A DNA stretch of 64,000 nucleotides from Rapana venosa (GCA_028751875.1 CM054134.1:39680815-39744814), one strand, 5' to 3'. Shown: positions 25,320 to 40,300, numbered from the stretch's first letter. Numbers and translations are program-made. Notes: generated by a model from the sequence alone, not told the origin.

Positions 25320-28300
25320 AAAGATCTGTTACTAGTACATGCAGGGTATCATCTCTTCAAATACTGATTTTGAAACTTATTTGGGAAGGTCCGGTAAACA
25401 AAAATCTGTTTGGTTAAACCTGTAAGAACTTAGCGAGGAGAGAGACACAAAGATCAGGAAAAAACGGTTGCAAAAAGTATTGGAAAAAACAATAACTGTA
25501 CCCACTGTGCTTAGTTCAACTTGTCGATTTTTTCTGTCATTTTAACCTATAGTTTTCAGCCAACACCTGCTACATATCATTATGTCAGTCAATCCCAATG
25601 TTGGAATGTGGCTACCTTAATAGAGGGTAAAAACAGTCGCATACGCAAAAACCCATGATCAGTAAACCTCAGAGCTCTAGCCAAGGAACAAAGAAACAAA
25701 AAAGAAGTCAGTCACAGTTCATACTGCACAATTTTACAAGATCTCGATGACTGAAACATCTGAAGCTAACTGGCTAAACAGCTAAATTCATGTTCAAAAC
25801 GGAAGAGTTCAATCAATCCTACATCCACGATGAAGAATGGCTGTCAACAATCGCTTTCACACTCAAGTCGCATTCAGACCTTACCTGGCGCTGACGATTT
25901 TGCCCTCACCGCCTCTCTGGAGGTGAACTTTGATCACACAACTCTGATGTTCTCGTAATGTCATCACACGGCTGCAACACACCACCAAGAAATGCATAAC
26001 AAGAATATTTTTTTGCAGGTAATGCTCTGTGTGTGTGTGTGAATAAACATCCATATAAAGTTCTCTATGGCTGTTCATCATTTTTTTTCTCATTGATCTT
26101 TAATACAGCCTACCCCTGCAGAGTGGGGTGTACGTAATCTCACACAGATGTAAGTCCACAGAACTTCTCCAGCTTAACCACTAGACTGCCCCACCCTGGA
26201 AATTTTCTGCGGCTAAATGTGCACTCTATATGCCTACAACCTGGAAAATTTCTGGGGTTTCGAACTGAAGTAAACAAGCCAGCTTCCTTGACTACAGTTA
26301 AAGGGAAAGAACTCCAAAAGTAGTGGAGATCACTCTCCTGTTACTTGGCAACATCCAGATGCAAAACCCATGGCAAAAATGATCGTGTTTTTTTAGCTCG
26401 TATTTTGTTATTATGCATGACGGCTTGGGCAGTTCTTGTTCAAAATGGCTGACACTTCTCATTGAAGGTATCAATAACTTTACACAGCTTAACCCTAGTG
26501 GCGCGGTTCCCGGAATATTCCGGGAAAGGCGGGTCTAGGCTGTGTGGCGGATCCCGGAATATTCCGGGATGACGTGGGTGGTCATAGTTGAAAGCTTACT
26601 TTCGCTTTCAAAGGTCAGCCAATGAATGTTAAGGCCGTTGTAGGCCCGCAGAAAGGGGTGAAGGTCGTTTGACACACACAAGCAACGAAGAATCTGATTG
26701 GTTAAGAGTGTATTTTAATTTTTTTTCGGACCAGCCGAGATCGTCTTCAACAAAAATGGCGGCCAGCGTTTGCACTAGAATTTCTTCAAGCGTTTTTCGA
26801 GCTTTTTTACAAAATTGACAGCGAGGAGGAGTTTTAGAGGCTGGATTTGGTTGAAATAAACAATGAGAGAGACGATGAGGTAAGGATTGTGGAATATTTT
26901 TGAAAAACTTGGTAAAAATCGATCGCGATCGAACTGAATCGAGCGGTGCTAGTTTTGCTGGATGGACTTTTTCGCTACTCGGCGATTTCGACGTCACAGA
27001 TTGTTTTACTTTATTTTGACGCAACGAGGCTTTGAAATAACTGTTGTTGAGTCAAATCGCTATGCTGCTGAGTACTTTGCATCACATGAAATCAAGCGAT
27101 CTTTGTATTTTTGTCATAGAAAGCCACCACTTCGCACATTCCGCCATGACGGTCGCGATGGCGTCGATCCTGTCGCTGAACTTTTCCGAGTATTTGGTGA
27201 CCGATAAAGTGATACAAACTCCTTATTTTTTGAAAACTAATGTCAAGAAATAGTGTTTACCTAATCATGACATTTATGCACCGCAAGAACTTTGCTTATC
27301 GTGTTAAAATCGATCGGGGGCCCTGACAGTGGAACAGTGATCGGTAGTGCGAACATGATTTTTTTTTTTGGATTTTTTTTTACATAATCATAAACACTAC
27401 ACACTATTATAAAATTATACTCATTTAAAAGCATATTATCTCTTCTTTCCAGTGATCTATAGCTTAACACATTTAATTCAGTTTTATATATCAATATCAA
27501 GGGTTGTTTGAGCCCACCATGCTCCAAAACAATGCTAGCCAATGTTAATTCAGCCAATAGAAGTGAGGCTTGTTGCTGTTTATTTAGCGCTACTAGGGTT
27601 AAAAAGTGGCAAATAAAACTTTAGATAATCCTGACAGTGATGAAAACGATCGTGTATTATTCAGGAGAGAGTGCATTAAAAAAAAAAAGAATGAGATTTT
27701 TCCTGGACTTATGTTTAACGTTTGAGATGGGGGGTACTCAGAACGACAGTGGTGATGAAGAAAGTGTATTTTTTATCGTTTTTTACATTTTAAATATATT
27801 TTCGTAAAGAAATATCATGCTAACTAATCTGAGCTTGCCTCAAAGCAATCTACGATATATATATACACTGTCATTAGGCAGACTATCAGGTTTATTAATT
27901 TAGCAATTTCTGAGTAGGAGGGACATGAACATAGCAAGTGGTACAAAAGAATTTTATTCCCCAGCATATAGGGTGCACTTGCACTCGGCAGTTAAGAGGT
28001 TAAAAGCAAAGCAATTAAGCACGATCAGCATGGCATGAACTTTGAAGCAATGTATTTCAACACGGGCACTTTTACTCTGAAGATGGCATTTTCCCTTTTT
28101 CTATTTCCAATTTCTTTTTCTCTTTCCCTAAAACGATTCATTTCTTGATACTTTTCTCCTGAAGACTACAAGTCACTTGTCTTCAGGAACAGAACACTAC
28201 TACAATATATCTATCACCACAGTGTGATCTGCAATATTACCATTCTGTTGGGGAGAGCCTGCGGTCGAAGAGGCGCACAGTGCCGTCTCCACAGCCAGCG

Positions 28301-31300
28301 ATGAGAAGAGATCGTCCTGAGGTGTCACTGGTCAGGCTGGTGACACAACTCTCCGCTCCTGTAGGAATGTCCTGTCACAACAAGACATCAAATCAAACTT
28401 TATATAGATCATGTACATCATGTTTTAGCCATTCATTACCAGTAGGAATGTCCTGTCGCAACAAGACATCAAATCAAACTTTATATAGATCATGTACATC
28501 ATGTTTTAGCCATTCATTACCAAACATAACCGAAAGAGTCACACACAAAAAATGCAAAACTTCAGCATTAAAATGTATATATTCCTTTTTTGTGTGTGTT
28601 TTCTTATAAGTTTTTGGCAACAGACAGTGCGCTGCTCAACACATGTATTTCTTTGGATGCTCTTTCTGTATAAAGTTATGTTGTACACGTGCGCATAATG
28701 TTTCATAGGGGATTGAAAACACTTGATCAGGGGGAAGATCCTGCACGAATGCTCTCTCATTCTCTCTTTTCCCTTTTCTTTCTTTCTTTTTTTTTTTTTT
28801 TAAAGACGAAGTCAGAAAATTATTTTTCTTTTAGGTGCTACATTATAGAAGAAAAAAAAACATCATCCCACCCCCCCAAAAACTTGTAGACACTGGCAGG
28901 TATGCAAGCAACATTTGTATATTTAATACAGGACAGACTGTCTAGGAATGCTGTTGTCAGACAAGGTACAGTCTATTACTACATGATGTTAGACATGTGT
29001 ACCACACATCCACATACATCCCTGCTGGACATGTACATTACACATTACCTACAAATATATCCATGCATGCATGCACACATGTAAAAATACTCATAGAGTC
29101 CAACAAAAAGAGAAACTGCATGTTCTAACATTATTCTTTTGTGACAATAGAATATGTCCAAATTGTGACTCTAGAACTGAACTCTTTAACAACTTAATCT
29201 AATACTCATAATTTATACATACATATATGCAGCACACATAGATAAACACACACACAAACACAGACCTGTTTCTTGGCTTCAGTATGCATGTCCCACAGTG
29301 TGATGTTGCGTACATCCCCTGAGCAGATGAGAGTGCCGTTTTCCTGTTCCCAGTGAGTCACCAACCCTGACCCTGCACAGTCAATAACATATCCTTCAGT
29401 ATCATTATGCACACTGGCTGCAGTTAAGGATTATTTTATCATGATTTTATCCTTCATTATCATTATGCACACAGGCTACAATTAAGGATTATTTTATCAT
29501 GATTTTATCCTTCAGTATCATTATGCACACAGGCTGCAATTAAGGATTATTTTATCATGATTTTATCCTTCAGTATCATTATGCACTCAGGCTGCAATTA
29601 AGGATTATTTTATCACGAGATGATTTTATCCTTCAGTATCATTATGCACACAGGCTGCAATTAGGATTATTTTATCATGAGATGATTTTATCCTTCATTA
29701 TCATTATCATTATGCCCACAGGCTGCAACTAAAGATGATTTTATCTTTTAAAAAGTCCTGACAAGTAATTTACATAATGGTGTGGTTTGGTCTTCTCACA
29801 TCAATTGGATTGGCTAAACTCTTGAGTATTCAAAACCTGAGAGAAAATGTTTTGATATATTTCAAAACACGTTAAACACCTCTTATATTCTGAATTTGAA
29901 TAAAGTTGAAAAAACCCAAACTACTTTTAGAAATAGGTCAGCTTTGCTCAATGTATTTTCTTAAGTCATGTAACTCACATCTAAAAACAAATCAAAACAC
30001 ACCAACTACAGAAAAACGGTAGCTAACTGATAAAACTGGGGAAAAAAAAAAATACTCAAATACTCATCTGCCTTTTCACATTATCTAAAATACTCCCCCC
30101 CCCCCCCCCTCCCTCAAAAGATAAGAACACATCTAGTTTGTTTCTATATATATTTCATATCATCAGCTTCACATTTACACATGAATTACTTCCAAGTATT
30201 TACATAAGTTGGGTTACCAATGCACTCATGTTATTGAATAAAAGAAAAAAGATTCTACATTCCATAAATTTACTGCTATTATTATTTTTTTTTATGGGGG
30301 GGGGGGATACAAGCACAGTTGTTGTTGTTTTTAAACCTTTCCAAACCTGAATCAACTCACCTTTTGTGACCGGTAACATGTCAGTGATAGCTACGAAAGA
30401 TGTCACCATTTCTGTTTCTAGATTTTCTTTCTCAAAGTTCCTCCATATACGAACTGCCCCGTCATCTGAAATGATATCAAAAGACTGTTAAGTAAAAACA
30501 ATTATACACTGTACTGTTAAAACAGTCTTTTATTCTGGCTACACAAGTGTGCAGACATATATGTACAACACACACACACACACTTCTCATTCCTTTAAGT
30601 GTCAATATGTGCAGGGTAAACTAAAATGAGTACAACATACCTGCAAAATTATGTGGAAGGTGTACTCAATATCAATGGAACACAACACATGTTCACAGCC
30701 CCTTTTCATTAATATACCCCCCACCCCCCTCCCAACACACACACCCCCTCTCCTCCAACTTCAAGCGTCATCTACTAGAACAGACACTGTCGGCCTACCT
30801 GTGCCACACATCAGGAGAGTGTCATCGTGGGGATTCATCAGCCCCAAGGAGGTGATCCTGGTGTGGCGGTGGTTACCATTGGACATGGAGCTGATGCGAG
30901 TGCCATTCTCCCAGTCCCATATACTGAAAATACAACGGTGTCAGTATTTCCCTACTCTCTCACCCAAGCATGCTGGAAACAGTTTAGCAGGTCGTAACGG
31001 TGATTATCATTCATTCTGTATGATGTTAACTTCTCTATCATTTAAAAACCCTGCTGCTGTTCTTGCGAGGGCTCGAGGATTCCCAGAACACACATGTGGT
31101 GTTTCCTTTCAGACTATTGCATTGGTGTGAACTCAACAAAGCCCACCCCCTCATCCTGTGTTAGCTCATGTTGAAGAAAAGTATGGTTCTTACAACCCTC
31201 AGGCCTCCCCACGTCTGAATGGGACCATGGTAGAGGAGATGACTCTAATTTCCCTATATGTCATTATAAGACACGATGGGATTTGATTGTTGTTTTTATC

Positions 31301-34300
31301 TTCTTCCTTACAAGTCATCAGCTCAGGAAGTTCACAATGTGTTTTACATGGAAAACAGTCTGCAGAGAAACAGGGAACTGATTTCTAAGTTCCAAGGTTT
31401 AGTTTTACTCTCAACTTCTCAAAGCATAATCTGATAGATGACCATACACTAGAGACTTGCTAAAATATCCAAGTGGGAAAAAAGGTGAACCAACCAATCC
31501 TGATACCAAATGTGTAAAATATGATAGTGCTTCTGTGAATGATATTCACATAATCCACAGAGGAAAGAGTAAAATCTCTCCTGCTTAAAATTTGAAAAAC
31601 AATCAATAACTAGAAAAACCCAACATGACTTTCCTGTTCAACTGTGACAACAGATTCATGGACAACAGATGCATTATCATGCCATCAATCTGGAAGAATT
31701 TGTTAGGTCAAAAAGAAAGCCTAAGTTCTGCTGTAACTGTGAACACTGGTCAACAGAGCTAGCACACAAGTCACAACACACACTACTTTGACATTGTTCA
31801 CAATTTGACATCTGACAGACAAAATAATTGTTGGTAATACACATGAATGTAAGTCTGTTCATGAAGGCAGTTCACAATATACAGACAACATAATTGTGGA
31901 TAATACACACGAATGCCTGCAACAATTGTTCACGAAGGCACAGAGCAGACAGACACTGTAAGAAAGACTTTCACCTGACGTTCTCCTTGTCAGCGGCAGC
32001 CAGGTAGTTGTCATAGGGGTGGAAGAGAATGTGCGTGGGAACAGCTGAGTTGCGGTTCACAAAAATCTGATCATCCAGTTGATTGAAGCCTGTATAAAAA
32101 CAAAGATACAACAACAAACTTGATAACACTAATCTTGTGAGAAAAAAAAGGCTAGTTAAATCCTTATAGAAAACAGACTTTCTAAACTAATTGAAGATTG
32201 AAAATAAAGAGTTTTGATCTGGAAAACAACGGAAAAGTCAAAGGTTTTTTTCCACAAGTGATATGGTGGAGGCAACTTTATAAAAATATCCAGTACATCC
32301 CAAACTACATCATAAAGCCATCATTAGACATCCTTGCTATGTTAGGCCCAAAGTACTCCACCCCCCCCTCCCCTTCACACACACACACACACTAAACTTA
32401 ATGTTTGCTACCAACCTGCTCTGTGCTGGTCATATCTGGCACGTGCCCGCACACGCGAGTTCCTGAGGTACCTGTACTGTCGCTGGTGGTAGGTCTCGCT
32501 CACTGGATCTTTGGCCTCGTCCAGCTGCATGACTGGGTGCAGGAACTGCCGACAGCTCCACTCAAACAGCTGGGTTGCGGCAGGCAGCTGACGAGGTGGC
32601 AAGTCATCCTCATCTGCTTCGTCACCCTAAGCACATTATGTTGAGAATGTTTAAACAAAACTTCATCATGCATGTACATGTATATATCTATCTGAAGCAC
32701 CATCATGAAAACAGTATAATGGCTAGCGCTACAAACAGCTCTCTTTACACAAAAAGAAGCACTGCAAATGTCTGCTTTGTTCATGAAGAATAATGAAGAG
32801 TAATATTTTAGAGGAGCAGAGCAAGTGAAAAAGAAAGGTTAAAACAAACATTTTGAGAATTAATCGCTATTTGGGACTTTTGTTACAGTAGCGGCTTGAA
32901 CTGTTAAGTTAACATGCATCGCGATCGTCGTCAAACAAAATGGCGACAGTCGGAATGTTTCATGTTTTCATGCATCATTCATAAAAAAACCCTGAAAAGC
33001 CAACAGTAGGTTGAAAACACTTCTGTAATTGTTTCTGAATGTTTTAATTTTTATTTTATCAAAATCCATGCATGCATTCCGAAGTTATTGCAACACTAAT
33101 TGTGACACACACAAACCGATCAATGACCTTGTTTGTTTATGCATTATAACTCTTTAAAAACAAAACAAAAATAATAACACACAATAGCAAATAGCAGTTT
33201 CTTTCTTCATTTCTGCATTTTGCTGTTTTTATTTCATTGAAATCCATTAAACCATTGAGGAGTTATTGCATGTTAAGTGGGTGTGTGTGTGTAGACTGAT
33301 ACAGGTAAGACAGAAACCAGAAGTTCATCACACTGTGCATTATCATTAATATTCCATTTTACAGTTAAAGAGGCACACAATGACCATAATAGACAATAAA
33401 GATGTGCAAAGGTGCACTGAGTAACTATAATATATAATACAAATCAGAGGCATAAGATTCAGAGAGCGAGAGCGAGAGAGAGAGAGAGAGAGAGAGAGGA
33501 GAGGTAGAAATGGGGAAGGTTTTAGTACAGAATGTGCAGGTGTTCATACTGATAAAGTTCCCAGTATCAGTAATCTAAACAGTGTCTTACCTAGCTCTAA
33601 TTGTATAACAAGATATCAGAGCAATAAAGTACAAAGACATATAATGAACCAGAGGCCATGGCTCAGTGGTTAGCATGTTAAGATTCATGGATGGAAGGTC
33701 ATAGGTTTGAATCCTGTAGGTCACAGTTTAAACAATTAAATTTTTTTTACAGACTTCTACTAACAGATAGCTTGCTATAGGTTTGAATGGGAAGGTTGGG
33801 ATTACACAGAGCATCACTGGCTTTACCAAAGCAATTTTGAGAGTACTGTCCAAATTACTTGACTAGTATTGCAGATGTCTGTATCTCTGGGGTCTGGCTG
33901 ATTGAAGCACAATGATAGGAAGGGAAGAGTATGGATTCTGTCAAGTAAACTCAAAGCTGGTGTACTTCCATAGTGCTATCATCATATCATCTTCATCCCC
34001 CTTGACCATCATGCAATAAGAGAAGATTTGTCACTTGACTTGGGGGGCCTCTGCTGCTCTGGTCTCAAAGTGACCACGTAACCACAGACCATCAAGCATT
34101 AAAAAACAAAACGTCTCTACTTCAATGGCCCCTGTTGCTCTGGTTTCACGGTGACCTTCCCCTGCCAGTGGCCAGTTCATGTCAATGTCTTCAGAGTATG
34201 GGGGATTCATGGAAGACAGCTGCTTGTGGGATGTTGCAAGGGCCATCACTCAAGTCACACTCAGTCTGGCTATGCGGCTAAGGCAAAGTGTGGTCAGTAA

Positions 34301-37300
34301 GGGGCAGGGCTTAGCCAGTGTTGCCTTGTGTTTGCTGGATCAGAACATACACCACAAGCCATCACCTAAGTGACACAGCAGCAGGGCAAGATCTTTGTGG
34401 CTGATGGCCTTGTGGCAGATTCCTGGGAATTTGGAGGATACAAGATTAAGTTTCAATATGGCTGGGGTGATTGAATCAGAATAAGCAACACAATGGAAAT
34501 AGCAGAACGGGTATGTCACAAAAATAGGCCAGTACATAAAATGGGGGGAAAATCAAAAGAAAAGACAGCTCTGTAGCAGCTAACATTTTTTCAGGTTTCT
34601 CAACATAATTAACACTGAAGCTTCTCAAAGCAGCACATTGACAATAAGAATTCAAATCTCATTTACATTTTTGTTAGGAAATTTTTTTTAAAATGTAGTT
34701 GCAAAATATAATATATTCCAACAAGCTTAACTGTCACCCATGTTGTAAAAAATACTCGGGGAAAAATATCAGATGATAAATAAATGAAAGGGTTAGTATA
34801 TGCATCTTTAACTCTCAGCATCAAACAAATGATGGACACTTACTAAAAGCCTCAAGAAAAAATAAGATCACAATTGAAAAAACAGGTTAAAAAAAAAGAT
34901 TACCAGATGTGAAAAACAGTGTTGGTGGAATCTGTTACTAAAATCCTGATCACAAGAAACTGAGTGCAGTGAATTGTAACAGAAGGCTCTCATGCATCGT
35001 AACTCAACATAAATGAAATGATCTGTCATTCTTAGATGGTGCTGGGGTGGTAAACTGACATGCTGGTTAAGCTGTAACTGCTGTAAATAAATCACTGACT
35101 GGCTTTTGGATCTCCCTGTCTGAAACTGCCGCCAATTTCTATAAAGTTAAACAGCATAAATTGTAATGTGGGTCACTGCTTTTCTTTAAGAAAACAAAAC
35201 AAACCACAGCATGCATCAAACAAAATAAAGACCCCCCCCCAAAAAAAAACCCAACAACAACAACACACAAAAAAACAAAGAAAAAAATTACTAAATGTCA
35301 ACGAAGAATAGTCCACAGTTTTTGACTGGTTCAGGATGTGAAAAAGGGAAAAGATCTTGGTAAGATAGAATGCACAACTTCATGTCTGCACTCCCATCTA
35401 AGGGGGAGAAGGGGGGGGAGGGGGGGCTATGCATACTCCCTTACTTCTCCCTCTCTTGTGCTCTTTTAAGTATTTAAACACATATTCACATCAGTTTTTA
35501 TGTTCTAAACTGTAACCATTACAGCCATGTCAGGGCACATCACTTTAGCATAACAACCTTCACTGAGCTTAATGCCCTGGGGTCACTTAGAATATGCATT
35601 CTGACTCACTCACTCATCCCACCTGAAAATTGCTGTGAGGAGAAAAGAAACCCTCTGAAATCAGAGTATGGCTGCCTATATGGTGAGGTCCTTGAAGACA
35701 GTCATACATGCAAACTTCTCTCATTCAGTGCGTACTTTCAATCTCACAGTGATTCCCAGGTGGGGCACGTTCTTGTTAACCCCAGGGTGTTAAGCTAGGA
35801 AACATACTACAAAAAACAACAACAACAAAACAAAAAAAACCCACCACAAAATGTTATGATGGACTCAAGAGTATTTTGTTTGTTTGTTGTTTTTTTGTAA
35901 TTAGACTTTTGGAATTACTATTGCTGAACTATAGCTAACTTTGAAAACCTACAACAAAGTTGAAAAGCCAAGCATTTGATTATCTAAACAATGATTCTAA
36001 AAGATATCTGTTTTTTACTGCATTTTCAGCTTGTAATTAACAACAGCAACAACAAAATCACCCCCTATTTAAAGTGAGCATAATTATATTGAGAATTTCA
36101 AACCCCCCCCCCAAAAATCACTGCTTGGAACATATACCAGAACAAGCCATACAAACGTTAAAACAGCACACCGACACACAATAACCCCCTGGTACACTTT
36201 TACTTCATGATGTCCATACCTGGGCAGGGCCCCTGTCGAAGAGCTTGCGGCTGCGAGGGAAGTACATGGTGTGCTGTGCCCCTGACGTTGGCGTGCTGGG
36301 GACGGTTGCATTGCGAGCTGGCGACTGGGCTTCAGCGTTGACTCCTGTTTGACTTGCCGTCATCTGGTTCCTCGGAGGAGGGGTCCTGTATAGAGAGGAA
36401 ACATACAAAATCTGACACACAGAAGAGGTCTATAAGCCTGTTTATTGTTAGCTTCACTTTAATTTTGTCAAAATTAAGTCCTCACCCTCCCCATCCCTTA
36501 CAAACAAAGAAGAAAGAAAAAAGAGACTAAATAAAATCTTCTTTTTTTTGTTAAAAAGGGCTTGTTCACAATCAGAATTAATTTCATATTTAGAAATAAG
36601 CAGTTTATGTAAACCCAAAGGTTTAACGAATGACTGACGCTTCATCCAGAACTATTAAAATTGTAGTCAGAAAGGCTACTTTATCCCCCCTAAAAATAAA
36701 AATTCATGTTAACTGCATTGTTCTAGCATGTATTCTGTTGAAATTAATTACTGCACTTTCGATGATAAGCATTTATTTTCATGTTGGTACCAAACAGGTT
36801 TTTTTCACATATGACGATCATTTGTGTATACTACTCCTCCGCACAGAGTACCTATCTCCATACTTGTACATCGCTCACTCCACCAGACAATGCTGCAGGC
36901 AATAAGCACATTTATAAACTGACCCCAGCGGCATGTTGGCAGGACGACCAGGACTGCCCGTCAAACACGCAGGGCTTGACACGTGCATTATGTTGGCGTT
37001 GTTGGCTGCAGGGAGTTGGCGATGGTGATGGATCTGACCACACACAAACAACATTTGGTTTTGTTACTAGAAAAATAAATCCTGAAATTTCTGTTCAGTG
37101 ATGCTGTCCAGTGATAAGGGAACGATAATAGTCTTATGCTGCAAATTATTCATTGCCTACCCCTGCCCCCCTTACTTGTGTCATCTGATTTGCTTTGATT
37201 TATTTTTACATGATATAGTGCTGCATAAATTCCTCTTATTATTACCATCATTATTATCTGACATATTCTTTATCGTCAAACGCTCAGACAGCAACTATTA

Positions 37301-40300
37301 TAGTCTGTCATATGAGCGAAAATGCGTTGCGCTGCCATTAAGCACCTGATAAGTCAGGCCCAATGCATCGGACTTTGGCGTGGAAGAGAATTGTTCTCTG
37401 TTAAATCTTTCTGGAAAAAAGGAAGGAGAAAGGACCAAGAAGGCAGAAATGGACAAGGAAGTGGCAGGAAGAAAAGGAACAAGACACAAACAAAGAGTGG
37501 GACAGAAAAGAGGGAATTCCTAGCACAGAATTTACAGAAGGTGGGGATGCTATCTATACTGTCAGGCCCCTGGTATCCCCATGGGGGATCTGTCATATCA
37601 AACAAAGGGCTTTCACAATCTCTGGAAGGTATCTAATTATGTTCTCATTTACTCCCATTTTTATATGTTTACTGCACTGCAAATTTTGCAACAAAACCTG
37701 AATACAAATTTTAAAAATCTCATTCACATGGTATTAAACAAAACAGTATATAACATTTGTTAATCCACACTAATTAGTTTTAAAGCCAGAATTTGCTTGT
37801 TTCAATTACCAGCTCTGTTTGGCAAAATTTTGCGAACGGTGTAAGGTTTAAAAGCAAGACCCGAATAGTTTTTATACAAAAAACACCAAAACAAAACAAA
37901 AACAAAATTACCTAAAGCTAACTCACTAGCTTAACTTCCTTTTAAATTTGTAGAAAAGACTCTGACCTGTATAGTTTGGATCTTACTTACAAAAAGGTTC
38001 TTTCAGTTGATGTTTGGATCTATCTATCTATCTATCTGTCCCGTAGTCTGACGACCGTGGGGGCACCCTCAAAGACTCAACAACCAGTTCCCTCCATTCC
38101 TCTCTCTGTTCTGCCTTTCTCAGGGTTTTGTTGAGTTCTAGGCCTGTCCATTCGCTGATGTTATCCTCCCAGCTCTTCCTTGGTCTGCCTCTTCTTCTTC
38201 CTCCTTGGACAGTGCCTTGTAAAACTGTCTTTGCAAGTCCTTTGGATCTTGTGACATGCCCATACCATTTAAGTTTACACTTTTTCACGATCGTTAGAAG
38301 GTTCTCATAGGGTCCAATGGTTTGCTGGATTCTGTTATGCACGCTTTCATTGCTTATGTGGTCTTTGTAGGAGATGCCAAGGAGTCTCCGAAAGCATCTC
38401 ATCTCCACCGCCTGTACTCTTCTCTCCAAATCTGCAGTCAGGGTCCATGATTCACAGGCATACAGAAATATGGATATGACAAGGGAGCGCATTAGTCTGA
38501 TCTTGGTGATAAGTGAGATATTTTTATCTCTCCAGATGGTGTTTAGTTTTGACAAAGCTGTTATTGTCTGTGCAGTCCTGCATACTACTTCTGGCTTGGA
38601 TCCCTAGTCTGATACAATGGCTCCCAGGTACTTGAAGCTTTGAACTGTTTCCAGCTTCTGGTCATTAACCCTGATATCAGTGCTAATGCCGTTGGTGTTA
38701 TTAGTCATCAGTTTGGTCTTCTCTGCACTGATTTCCATGCCGTATGTTTTGGAGGCCTTATTCAAGTGTTCTGTTAAGCTGGCAAGCTCTTTTTCTGATC
38801 CTGCTATTCCATCAATGTCATCTGCGAAGCAGAGGTTTGTGATCGTTCTGCCACCAATGCTGACTGATCCTTCATGATGTTCCAGTGCATCAGCCATGAT
38901 TCTCTCAAGGAAGATGTTGAAAAGAGTGGGTGAGAGTAGACAGCCCTGCCTTACTCCAACTGTTGTTCGAAACCATTCTCCAATGTTGTTGTTGTAGTAC
39001 ACTGCACTGGTGGCCTCACTGTACAGCTGTTTGATGACTCTGATCAGGTTTGCATTGATGCTGTACAAATTCATGGTTGCCCACAAAGCTGCATGCCACA
39101 CCCTGTCAAATGCCTTCTTAACCCTAGTGGCGCGGTTCCCGGAATATTCCGGGAAAGGCGGGTCTAGGCTGTGTGGCGGATCCCGGAATATTCCGGGATG
39201 ACGTGGGTGGTCATAGTTGAAAGCTTACTTTCGCTTTCAAAGGTCAGCCAATGAATGTTAAGGCCGTTGTAGGCCCGCAGAAAGGGGTGAAGGTCGTTTG
39301 ACACACACAAGCAACGAAGAATCTGATTGGTTAAGAGTGTATTTTAATTTTTTTTTCGGACCAGCCGAGATCGTCTTCAACAAAAATGGCGGCCAGCGTT
39401 TGCACTAGAATTTCTTCAAGCGTTTTTCGAGCTTTTTTACAAAATTGACAGCGAGGAGGAGTTTTAGAGGCTGGATTTGGTTGAAATAAACAATGAGAGA
39501 GACGATGAGGTAAGGATTGTGGAATATTTTTGAAAAACTTGGTAAAAATCGATCGCGATCGGACTGAATCGAGCGGTGCTAGTTTTGCTGGATGGACTTT
39601 TTCGCTACTCGGCGATTTCGACGTCACAGATTGTTTTACTTTATTTTGACGCAACGAGGCTTCGAAATAACTGTTGTTGAGTCAAATCGCTATGCTGCTG
39701 AGTACTTTGCATCACATGAAATCAAGCGATCTTTGTATTTTTGTCATAGAAAGCCACCACTTCGCACATTCCGCCATGATGGTCGCGATGGCGTCGATCC
39801 TGTCGAACTTTTCCGAGTATTTGGTGACCGATAAAGCGATACAAACTCCTTATTTTTTGAAAACTAATGTCAAGAAATAGTGTTTACCTAATCTTGACAT
39901 TTATGCACCGCAAGAACTTTGCTTATCGTGTTAAAATCGATCCGGGGCCCTGACAGTGGAACAGTGATCAGTAGTGCGAACATGATTTTTTTTTGTTGAT
40001 TTTTTTTTACATAATCATAAACACTACACACTATTATAAAATTATACTCATTTACAAGCATATTATCTCTTCTTTCCAGTGATCTATAGCTTAACACATT
40101 TAATTCAGTTTTATATATCAATATCAAGGGTTGTTTGAGCCCACCATGCTCCAAAACAATGCTAGCCAATGTTAATTCAGCCAATAGAAGTGAGGCTTGT
40201 TGCTGTTTATTTAGCGCTACTAGGGTTAAAATCGATAAATACGTGGTAAAGGTCTTGTTGATGTTGAAGGTACCGCTCACATAGTATTCTGAGGTTTAAT

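Larger units (their letters stand above)
32627..36219. other. RPTOR intron between exons 17 and 18, no exon seen
   Basis: AT-rich intron with a GA tract, a tRNA-like repeat and low-complexity A, C and G runs. No conserved coding segment was found, and the flanking exon phases join directly. Confidence 0.5.

Noticed and set aside
26962..27207. A functional gene inside element A
   Set aside because: Only a short piggyBac-like segment is present. The frame has no catalytic region, and the duplicate in A2 has a 3-bp deletion with the same truncation.
29391..29750. CRISPR-like array
   Set aside because: The units are contiguous 58-bp tandem copies without unique spacers, and the context is a eukaryotic intron.
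30651..31130. 159-residue plus-strand open frame
   Set aside because: It lies antisense to RPTOR exon 20 and continues into intron without similarity.
33650..33725. tRNA gene
   Set aside because: Box A and B-like motifs are present, but no complete cloverleaf or acceptor stem could be drawn; a SINE head fits better.
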